A model generated the notes under the pieces. The model saw only the letters and a list, made by a program, of their open reading frames with translations, was not told the origin of the DNA and ran no database searches. Below, piece by piece: positions 34,601-41,242 of a DNA stretch of 64,000 nt. Position numbers and translations under genes: made by a program. How positions within the stretch are numbered: the first letter of the stretch is position 1; each line of letters starts with the position of its first letter. Source of the DNA: an uncultured Bacteroidales bacterium (lineage in GTDB: Bacteria > Bacteroidota > Bacteroidia > Bacteroidales > UBA932); the NCBI GenBank assembly GCA_946187865.1, contig CAMHST010000001.1, positions 1 through 64,000 on the forward strand, in the 5' to 3' direction.

Positions 34601-34866
34601 TGACCCGCAATGGCGACGGTCCGGTCCGCCAGTCCGATGAAGGAGAACACCAGATTGACTGCATCTGCGGGGACCACGAGCGAATAGTCGCCGTCCAGTC
34701 CGGTGATGGTTCCCACGGTGGTGCCCTCTACGAGGACGCCCGCACCGATGAGCGGTTCACCGTTTTCGTCCGTCACGACACCATGGATGGTAGTCTGTGC
34801 GGAAAGCGACCATGCAGTGCCCAGGCAGAGAAGCGCAAGAATGAGTTTCTTTACTGGATTTTTCAT
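31657..34866 (-). CDS. SusC/RagA-family TonB-dependent oligosaccharide transporter
   Basis: A 1069-residue outer-membrane transporter. Signal peptide to about 23 (WSLSAQ), carboxypeptidase-regulatory-like domain (about 24-105: [38 protein letters not shown]), TonB box region [20 protein letters not shown], plug domain ([58 protein letters not shown]) and a large barrel ending [11 protein letters not shown]. It imports oligosaccharides with its SusD partner. It lies inside the pectin operon, 33 bp after the PL1 gene. There is no anti-sigma-interacting extension or hybrid two-component regulator nearby. Confidence 0.97.
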   Translation of the reverse strand: [1069 protein letters not shown]

Positions 34867-34899
34867 GGATTGGTTGATTAAATTGGTTAATAATTTATG

Positions 34900-36759
34900 T
34901 TAAAGTTTTACATAAGATCCTTTTTCATTCCCACCGGCAACGATGTCCCTGACCAGATAGTGCAGGTACATCTCCAGGTTGGTATACCGTCCCTTCGGGT
35001 CGATGGTGCAGGCAGCACCGTCGGCGGCACTCCCCTTGTCCATCCCCCAGGCATCTTCCACGGCATCCGGAATACCGTCGCCGTCGGAATCCTTCACGGC
35101 AGCGAGTTCCCGGGCCGATGCCTCGTAGGCAGGCCAGCCGCCCACATCCGTCTGAGAGTCAATCAACCCGCCGGTAGAGCCGTTAGAACCTGTATAAGTA
35201 GCATTCCTATTACGAACCTCTTTGGTCACACGTTCATCCACACGATCCCGGTCAAGGCTGGCGCCGGCATACTTAAGCACTTGTTCATAAGCATCATAGG
35301 CACCATGAAGCCAGAGGGAGGTCTCCAAATCGGGATAGCCGAAGCGGGAAGTGGAACGGATGGTGTTTATTACCGACACCGACGCCGTAGTGCCCTTCCA
35401 GTTGTCTGAAGACATGTCACCAGCAGCATCGGAACTGAAATCCATCACATTGCCATTCAGGAAAAAATGACCGGGAACGATGGTAGAACTGCCTGTTTTC
35501 TTGGTGCAGTTCTCACAGGCCTTGGTCCAGGGATCGATAAAACGGACCTTCCCGGCCCCCGTTGCAGGACCCGGTTTATAATAATTGTTTATAAGGTTGT
35601 ACCGCCTGAACTCGTTGTTGTCATTGGCGCTTTCGCCACCATAAGTACTGTTGTCCCCCCAGTTGTAAATGACATTGTTTATCAGGCTCACAGGTCCCTT
35701 GAGCGTAGAAACATAATCGTGGTCAAGGCGAGGGTTCCGGCTGTCGTGATGAGCAAGCAGATTGTGATGATAGGTGGCATTGGTTCCCCCCCAGATTCCG
35801 CCGTAACCATGCTTCCCGTCTCCATGTACCGAATTGCGAAGACTCTCCGAAAGGATGCTCCATCCCAAGGTAAAGTTGGTCATGCCATAAAAAGACCCGC
35901 ACTCGTCCGTGCTCCAGCTCAGGGAACAATGGTCAATGATGACATCATGAATGTCATTGTCTCCTGTATAGAGGTTCATGGCATCATCCACTGTCTTCTT
36001 CTCATCCCCCATCCGGCAACGGATGTAGCGTACAATCACGTTGCTGGCATTGATTCTGAGCGTATAATTCTTCAAGCAGATACCCTCCCCCGGAGCTGTC
36101 TGGCCTGCTAAGGTAACATCTCCGTTCCGGACTACCAGGGTGGATTCCAAGGGAATCACACCTGCCACGTCGAAGACGATGGTCCGTGCGCCTTTTTCTT
36201 CCAACGCCGCCCGCAGGGAACCGCTGCCCTTGTCGTTCAGGTTGGTCACATGGATTACCTTTCCTCCCCTGCCGCCGGTCGTGTACATGCCGCCGCCCTC
36301 GGCGCCGGGGAAGGCGCGGGCCACGCCGTCTTCTTCATCGGCGGGAATCTTGAAGTCCTCATAGGCGACGGTCGGGCCGGGCGTGGGATTCACCGGATCC
36401 GCGGTACCCGCCGTGGTGGCATCCAGATAGGTGTAGGCCGATGTCTGTTTGTCGCTGTTCACGCTCCGCACACCGAAGCGGTAGGCAGTAGCCTTCTTCA
36501 GGCCCGCAACCGTGGCATTGCGCTTGGTCTCGCGACCGTCCAGGGACACGCCCTCCCCGGTAAGCGTCCACTCATAGGCCAGGGCGCCTTCCACCACATC
36601 CCACTGGAACGTGAGGGATGTTTCCGTGGAGCCGTGCAGCTTGAGCCCGGTGGGAGCAGCGGGCGGGTTGGAAGCAGGCGTCACAGGGTTTTCCGGAGTT
36701 TTTCCGCAAGCCCACAACACAAATGCAGCCGCCAAAGCCCATGTGAAGTTAATTCTCAT
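34900..36759 (-). CDS. Pectate lyase (PL1-like) lipoprotein with FN3 domain
   Basis: A 619-residue lipoprotein (FVLWACGKTPEN). After a proline-rich linker comes a fibronectin-III domain (about 35-120), then a PL1-type right-handed beta-helix (about 140-530): AFPGAEGGGMYTTGGRGGKVIHVTNLNDKGSGSLRAAL, GVIPL, TLAGQTAPGEGICLK, NVIVRYIRCRMGDE, VIIDHCSLSWSTDECGSFY, NATYHHNLLAHHDSRNPRL. These are standard for secreted Bacteroidota pectate lyases, which cut polygalacturonan by beta-elimination and leave a 4,5-unsaturated end, the substrate of the GH105 enzyme next door. The C-terminus has DSDGDGIPDAVEDAWGMD, a calcium-binding-like motif. Its start overlaps the GH105 stop by 4 bp. Confidence 0.9.
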   Translation of the reverse strand: MRINFTWALAAAFVLWACGKTPENPVTPASNPPAAPTGLKLHGSTETSLTFQWDVVEGALAYEWTLTGEGVSLDGRETKRNATVAGLKKATAYRFGVRSVNSDKQTSAYTYLDATTAGTADPVNPTPGPTVAYEDFKIPADEEDGVARAFPGAEGGGMYTTGGRGGKVIHVTNLNDKGSGSLRAALEEKGARTIVFDVAGVIPLESTLVVRNGDVTLAGQTAPGEGICLKNYTLRINASNVIVRYIRCRMGDEKKTVDDAMNLYTGDNDIHDVIIDHCSLSWSTDECGSFYGMTNFTLGWSILSESLRNSVHGDGKHGYGGIWGGTNATYHHNLLAHHDSRNPRLDHDYVSTLKGPVSLINNVIYNWGDNSTYGGESANDNNEFRRYNLINNYYKPGPATGAGKVRFIDPWTKACENCTKKTGSSTIVPGHFFLNGNVMDFSSDAAGDMSSDNWKGTTASVSVINTIRSTSRFGYPDLETSLWLHGAYDAYEQVLKYAGASLDRDRVDERVTKEVRNRNATYTGSNGSTGGLIDSQTDVGGWPAYEASARELAAVKDSDGDGIPDAVEDAWGMDKGSAADGAACTIDPKGRYTNLEMYLHYLVRDIVAGGNEKGSYVKL

Positions 36760-37925
36760 CGTTTCTCGTATTCCAGTGACGCCCAGATCAGGGGGCCGAT
36801 GCCCTTGGGATCGTTGGACCTCACCCGTTCATGGATATAATAGTCGTAGTCTCCCCTGCGGTTGTCCTTGCCGCCCAGGCCGGCCACCTCGCAGCACTGG
36901 TTCAGGTTCACCAGGCCGTCTTCTACCGTAACGAAGGTCTTGATCAGGGAATCGTAGCTTTGCAGGGCCGCTTCCCGCCCCCGCAGGAAGCCCAGGCGGG
37001 TGCCCTTGAGCCAGGCGTAGGTGAACATGGCGCTGCAGGTGGCTTCCAGGTAATTGCCCTCGCGGTAGGGCTGGTCCAGCACCTGGAACCACATGCCGCT
37101 GTCGTTGTCGGCATAAAGGGGAAGCACCTGATACACATTGTTCAGGATGCCGATCAGGGCGTCTTTATAGGGGCCGTCCGGCAGGATTTCCGCCACATCT
37201 ACCAGGGCCATGCAGTACCAGCCCAGGGCACGGCCCCAGGCGTGGTCGCTCTGCCCCGTTTCCGGATTGCACCAGAACATCTGGTGGGAGGAGTCCCAGG
37301 CGTGACGCAGAAGCCCCGTGGCAGCGTCGTACGTGTGGTTGTACACCGTGGTGAACTGGTGTACGATATCCCCGTAGTTCCGCTCCCGCTCCAGGCTGTC
37401 GGCCACAAAGCGGCGGGTGTATTCTGCATAGAAGGGCTGGGCCATGTACAGGCCGTCCAGCCACATCTGGTCCGGATACACCTGCTTGTGCCAGAAACCG
37501 CCTTCCGGGGTGCGGGGCTGGTCCAGGATCTGGCTGTAGAGGCTGTCCATGGCAGCGCGGTACTTCTCCTTGCCCGTGATGTCGTAGAGCTGGAAAAGGG
37601 TGCGGCCGGGGCAGATATGGTCCGTGGAGAAATTGGACTTCTTGTACTTGTAAATGACGCCGCCATCGTCGATGATGGCATCGTACCAGGCATCTACATA
37701 ATCCAGAAGAGAGTCATCGCTTCCGTCGGCGTGGCAATAGACATCCAGGAAAGCCTTGAGCTCCAGGCCGGTGGTGTAATTCCATTTGAGATTGCCCTCC
37801 TGGCCGTCCAGGTACGTGGCTTCGGGGCAGCGGACCATCTCCGAGCGCACGACCTCCTGGAACAGCGGAGCCTTGGCCGTACAGGCGGTCAAGGCGGCAA
37901 GCAGTATGACAAGGCCTCTTTTCAT
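36756..37925 (-). CDS. GH105 unsaturated galacturonyl / rhamnogalacturonyl hydrolase
   Basis: A 389-residue lipoprotein (LLAALTACTAKAP) of the GH105 family, which removes the unsaturated uronic acid left by pectate or rhamnogalacturonan lyases. The alpha/alpha-barrel motifs include STDHICPGRTLFQLYDITG, GGFWHKQVYPDQMWLDGLYMAQPFYAEYT with the catalytic-type Asp, and SDHAWGRALGWYCMALVDVAEILP. The released 4-deoxy-5-ketouronate feeds KduI and KduD in the same operon. I chose MKRGLV as start; the upstream ATG adds seven residues before the signal peptide. Both ends overlap neighbours as ATGA, which suggests tight translational coupling. Confidence 0.9.
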   Translation of the reverse strand: MKRGLVILLAALTACTAKAPLFQEVVRSEMVRCPEATYLDGQEGNLKWNYTTGLELKAFLDVYCHADGSDDSLLDYVDAWYDAIIDDGGVIYKYKKSNFSTDHICPGRTLFQLYDITGKEKYRAAMDSLYSQILDQPRTPEGGFWHKQVYPDQMWLDGLYMAQPFYAEYTRRFVADSLERERNYGDIVHQFTTVYNHTYDAATGLLRHAWDSSHQMFWCNPETGQSDHAWGRALGWYCMALVDVAEILPDGPYKDALIGILNNVYQVLPLYADNDSGMWFQVLDQPYREGNYLEATCSAMFTYAWLKGTRLGFLRGREAALQSYDSLIKTFVTVEDGLVNLNQCCEVAGLGGKDNRRGDYDYYIHERVRSNDPKGIGPLIWASLEYEKR

Positions 37926-39568
37926 CGGTTGTCGTAGGGATTCCATTTAATTCCGTCTTCCTTCTGGTACATCACCTTCTCGAAGCTGTAATCCGAAAGG
38001 TCTTTTGCCGACAGTTTATGCGCCCAGTCCGCCCTGGGGCCGCGGGCGCCGGGGCCCGTACTGCCGTATTCGGCATAGAAGGAATTCTTGCGGGTATTGG
38101 GTTTCCCCTCCTTTTCCCAGTCGTGCCAGCCTTCCGGCACAATGTGGCTGCCCAGTTCGCAGCCGATGAAAACGGTCTTGGCAAAAGAGCCCCAGGGGCG
38201 GCCCAGATAGCATTTCGTAACGCCCGGGGCAGCCGTAAGTTTGCAGTTTTTGAACACATAGCCGTATTTCTGGCCTTCCAGGGTAGAGGCGGCCGTGACA
38301 TAACTGTCTTTTTTGCTGTGGATGGTGCAGTTCTCGAAGTAGGCGATGCTGGTCCCGAAAATAAAGTCCGTGGTACCCTCTATGTAGCAGTCCAGGAAAT
38401 AGTTGCGCTTGATGCCGCCGTTCTTTCCATAGCGGCCGTAGGTGTACAGGGTGTCCTGGTTGCCCAGGAAGCGGCAGTTCTTGAAAAAGAGGAAATCCCC
38501 GTCCGTGAACACGGCCACAGCCTGGCCGATCTCCTTCCCTTCCCCGGCGGAATTCTCGAAGGCCAGGTTCTCGAAGGTTACATAGCTGGCGTGGATATAG
38601 ATGGTGGCGCTGCCGGAAGTGCCGATGTCGAAATTGCGGCCGGGCCAGAATTTCCGGGCATATTTGTCGAAGGTGATCAGGGTGGTTTCCGGGTCTTCTC
38701 CCTTGAAATGCACGCGGAACTTGCTGTGCGGGATGGTCACCTCTTCCTTATATACCCCTTTCCGGATGTACACCGTGGTGATTTGCTCGTGGCTGTAGTC
38801 CGGGATGGCGTTCACCGCTTCCTGGACTGTCATGTAGTCTCCGTGGCCGTCGGGCGACACTACGATATCGTAGCGGACCAGATGGGCGGCAATCTCCGGG
38901 AGCTGTTCCCGGATCTTGTCACAGACCAGTTCCGTTATCTTGCGCGCACCGCTGGCAACCGTGTGGGTGTTGTCGTCTTTGCCGGTGGAAATCATGAAAA
39001 AGGGACGCGAAGCGGCATCTCCCAGGCCTTCCAGCCAGTTGAGACTGGCCGTGGTGATGTCCAGCAGCGGAATGCCGAACTCTGCGGCTACCTGCTTCAT
39101 GGCATCGGGATAGTCCGTGTGGCAGTTGCGGTCCAGCCGGCCTTCCTTGAACCAGCGGCGGGCCACCGGCGTGAGCAGGACCGGATGCGCACCTGCATCC
39201 AGGGCCGTACGGACGAACAGGCGAAGATTCTCCTGATAGGCCCCGTAAGCGGGAGCATAGCGGGCAGGGTCGTCCTGTTTGGCATCGTTATGGCCGAACT
39301 GGATAAACACATAGTCCCCTGCCTTGAGATTGGCTTTCACCTTGTCCCAGAGGCCCAGGTCGATGAAACTCTTGGTGCTTCGGCCGTTCTGGGCGTAATT
39401 CACCACATCGATGCCGCTGTCCAGGAAATTGGGGAACATCATGCCCCAACCCCGCTCCGGATTGCCGCCGGCGAGGTTTTTCTCCGCCATGGTGCTGTCT
39501 CCCATCAGGTGGATGGTGAAAGAACTGGCAAGCAGCCAGATTCCAATCAGGTAAAGGAGTTTTCTCAT
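37922..39568 (-). CDS. Fusion esterase: CE12-like pectin acetylesterase plus CE8 pectin methylesterase
   Basis: A 548-residue secreted protein with two esterase domains. Residues about 20-215 are an SGNH hydrolase like rhamnogalacturonan acetylesterase (CE12): MGDSTMAE with the nucleophile Ser, GHNDAKQDDP, TPVARRWF and the DDNTHTVASGA block with the Asp and His. Residues about 230-545 are a CE8 pectinesterase beta-helix: QEAVNAIPDYSHEQITTVYIRKGVYKEEVTI, GQAVAVFTDGDFLFFKNCRFLGNQDTLY, CYIEGTTDFIFGTSIAYFENC with the catalytic Asp, and CYLGRPWG with the Arg. Together they would remove acetyl and methyl esters and so open homogalacturonan to the PL1 and GH28 enzymes. Signal peptide MRKLLYLIGIWLLASSF. 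Confidence 0.93.
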   Translation of the reverse strand: MRKLLYLIGIWLLASSFTIHLMGDSTMAEKNLAGGNPERGWGMMFPNFLDSGIDVVNYAQNGRSTKSFIDLGLWDKVKANLKAGDYVFIQFGHNDAKQDDPARYAPAYGAYQENLRLFVRTALDAGAHPVLLTPVARRWFKEGRLDRNCHTDYPDAMKQVAAEFGIPLLDITTASLNWLEGLGDAASRPFFMISTGKDDNTHTVASGARKITELVCDKIREQLPEIAAHLVRYDIVVSPDGHGDYMTVQEAVNAIPDYSHEQITTVYIRKGVYKEEVTIPHSKFRVHFKGEDPETTLITFDKYARKFWPGRNFDIGTSGSATIYIHASYVTFENLAFENSAGEGKEIGQAVAVFTDGDFLFFKNCRFLGNQDTLYTYGRYGKNGGIKRNYFLDCYIEGTTDFIFGTSIAYFENCTIHSKKDSYVTAASTLEGQKYGYVFKNCKLTAAPGVTKCYLGRPWGSFAKTVFIGCELGSHIVPEGWHDWEKEGKPNTRKNSFYAEYGSTGPGARGPRADWAHKLSAKDLSDYSFEKVMYQKEDGIKWNPYDNR

Positions 39569-41034
39569 TGCTCTTTTCCGTTAACGATTACATGCTTGAA
39601 CACCACCGGCTCCGCGTAGTTGATCTCTACGTCTTTATCCGAGCTGAACACACAGTCTGTGAAGGAAACGCCTTTCAGGGGCAGTTCCGGCAGGCCGTTG
39701 ATATAGATAGCCTGCTGCGCGCCGCTGCAGACGATATCACTGAAACGGAAGTCCCGGAATTCCGGAGTGGTTTCGTCTACGGGCATCAGGTCTGCCTGGA
39801 CATCCTTGTCCATGTCCGTCGCGGCCACCCCGGCATAGTAGAGGTTGAATACCACCCCGTACGTGACGATGTCTTTCATATAAATATGGTCGCACCAGAT
39901 GTTCCGGACCAAGCCGCCCCGGCCCCGGGCGCTTTTGAAGCGCAGGCCTACATCCGTGCCGATGAAGCGGCATCCCGTGACCCAGATGTTCTCCACGCCG
40001 CCGGACATCTCGCTGCCAATCACAAATCCGCCATGGCCGTGGTACACGGTGCAGTCGCTGATAATCAGGTTCTTGCAAGGGATGCCATGCCTGCGGCCGT
40101 CCGCGTCCTTGCCGGACTTGATGCAGATGGCGTCGTCTCCGACATCGAAACTGGACCCGGTGAGCAGCACATTCTCACAGGCGTCGATATCGATCCCGTC
40201 CCCGTTGGCGGAATAATGCGGGTTACGGACCGTTATATCTTTGATGGTGACATGTTTGCAATAGAGCGGGTGCAGGTTCCAGCAAGGCGAATTCTGGAAC
40301 GTGACGCCTTCCAGCAGAACCCGCTCGCAATTTCTCAGGCTCACCAGCACCGGACGCAGGAAGGTCTTGATTTCCTGCTCGTCCAGGGAGGGATCCGGGT
40401 AGTTGAGCGAGCCGGCGGTGGCCCGGGCCTTGGCATAACCCGCATCCGGATACCAGACACTGCCGTCTTCGGAGAGCACGCCGCCCCTTTTCAGGATTTC
40501 CTTCCACAGGTCCTCCCCGACCTTGCGGCGTTTCACTTCCCGCCAGTATTCGCCGCTGCCGTCGATGATGCCCGATCCGGTAATGGCGATATCCGTTGCT
40601 CCCTCCGCATGGATGGGAGAGAGGCAACGGCGTACGTCCAGGCCTTCGAAATTGGTGTCGATGATGGGATACAGGGACTGGTCCGGGTCAAAGACAATGA
40701 CGGCATCCTTGTCCAGGTTCAGGCAGATATGGCTTTTGAGGCCGATAGGGCCTGTGCGCCAGATGCCTGCGGGAACCTGCAGTGTACCGCCGCCTTGCTC
40801 CGAGAGCGCGGCAATGGCGTCTGCAAAGGCCTGGGTGTTCAGCGTAACCCCATCCCCTACGGCGCCGAAACCGGCCAGGGAAACCTGCCGCTGGGGAATG
40901 GAGGGGCGCTCCACCCGGGGCATGTCAAAGGGGACGCGTTGATACAGTTCCTCTTCCGCGGAGGAAGAAGAACCCGCGCAGGCTGTTACAAGCAGGGATA
41001 CTGCAGAAAGCAGGAAAGTTCCGAGTTTATTCAT
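39565..41034 (-). CDS. GH28 polygalacturonase lipoprotein
   Basis: A 489-residue lipoprotein (LVTACAGSSSSAEEE), the first gene of the operon. GH28 hydrolyses galacturonan by inversion. The catalytic motifs are all present: SANGDGIDID (NxD, near 278), FDVGDDAICIKSG (DD, near 295), GHGGFVIGSEMSGG (GHG, near 330) and RFKSARGRGG (RxK, near 365). The N-terminal segment FGAVGDGVTLNTQAFADAI is also characteristic. The acidic stretch after the lipid Cys fits the Bacteroidota surface-export signal, so it may face the outside. The product galacturonate enters the UxaC branch. The gene sits behind a TATATTTG box and a palindromic operator. Confidence 0.94.
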   Translation of the reverse strand: MNKLGTFLLSAVSLLVTACAGSSSSAEEELYQRVPFDMPRVERPSIPQRQVSLAGFGAVGDGVTLNTQAFADAIAALSEQGGGTLQVPAGIWRTGPIGLKSHICLNLDKDAVIVFDPDQSLYPIIDTNFEGLDVRRCLSPIHAEGATDIAITGSGIIDGSGEYWREVKRRKVGEDLWKEILKRGGVLSEDGSVWYPDAGYAKARATAGSLNYPDPSLDEQEIKTFLRPVLVSLRNCERVLLEGVTFQNSPCWNLHPLYCKHVTIKDITVRNPHYSANGDGIDIDACENVLLTGSSFDVGDDAICIKSGKDADGRRHGIPCKNLIISDCTVYHGHGGFVIGSEMSGGVENIWVTGCRFIGTDVGLRFKSARGRGGLVRNIWCDHIYMKDIVTYGVVFNLYYAGVAATDMDKDVQADLMPVDETTPEFRDFRFSDIVCSGAQQAIYINGLPELPLKGVSFTDCVFSSDKDVEINYAEPVVFKHVIVNGKEQ

Positions 41035-41065
41035 TGGCCTGATATAGTAATAGTGTGTACGGGTG

Positions 41066-41073
41066 CAAATATA
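41066..41073 (-). promoter_or_regulatory. -7 box of the pectin operon promoter
   Basis: The minus strand reads TATATTTG, an exact TAnnTTTG match, 31 bp before the GH28 ATG. No -33 TTTG is present; the place where it should be is covered by the palindrome at 41087-41112. This fits a promoter whose use depends on a bound regulator. Confidence 0.65.
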
Positions 41074-41086
41074 AAACTAATTTCCG

Positions 41087-41112
41087 ATTTTCCGTGCACG
41101 TGCACGGAAAAT
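41087..41112. promoter_or_regulatory. Perfect 26-bp palindrome, probable LacI-family operator
   Basis: ATTTTCCGTGCAC followed by GTGCACGGAAAAT, a perfect inverted repeat with a central CG step, in the spacer between the pectin operon and its divergent LacI-type regulator. Size, symmetry and GC-rich centre are typical of LacI-family operators. It starts 13 bp upstream of the operon's -7 box and so covers the -33 region. Confidence 0.8.
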
Positions 41113-41159
41113 TTTTCAACGAAATAACAAACCGGCCTTCCAACGCGCTGCAGGGCATC

Positions 41160-41173
41160 CGTGCCCGTGCACG
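41160..41173. promoter_or_regulatory. Second operator-like site
   Basis: CGTGCCCGTGCACG differs by one base from the centre CGTGCACGTGCACG of the 26-bp palindrome. It lies 17 bp upstream of the regulator's -33 element. The centres of the two sites are about 67 bp apart, which would allow looping or dual control. Confidence 0.6.
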
Positions 41174-41190
41174 AATTTTTAAAATATTTA

Positions 41191-41220
41191 TTGGAAACCT
41201 TGATTTTATTCGTACATTTG
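41191..41220 (+). promoter_or_regulatory. Promoter of the LacI-type regulator gene
   Basis: TTG at 41191, 19 bp, then TACATTTG at 41213-41220: both elements and the spacing match the Bacteroidota consensus. The start codon follows 22 bp downstream. Confidence 0.65.
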
Positions 41221-41242
41221 CAAAAGCACTAAAACCTTCGGC

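Noticed and set aside
24612-34881. Very long plus-strand ORFs (1558 and 1748 residues) opposite the lipoprotein, SusD and SusC genes
   Set aside because: They are antisense shadows of GC-rich genes: composition is Val/Gly/His/Asp-rich without domains, and the minus-strand frames carry clear signal peptides and family motifs.
14557-41034. Pectin locus as a mobile element
   Set aside because: No integrase, transposase, tRNA attachment site or direct repeats were seen at its borders, and the base composition looks like the flanking genes by eye.
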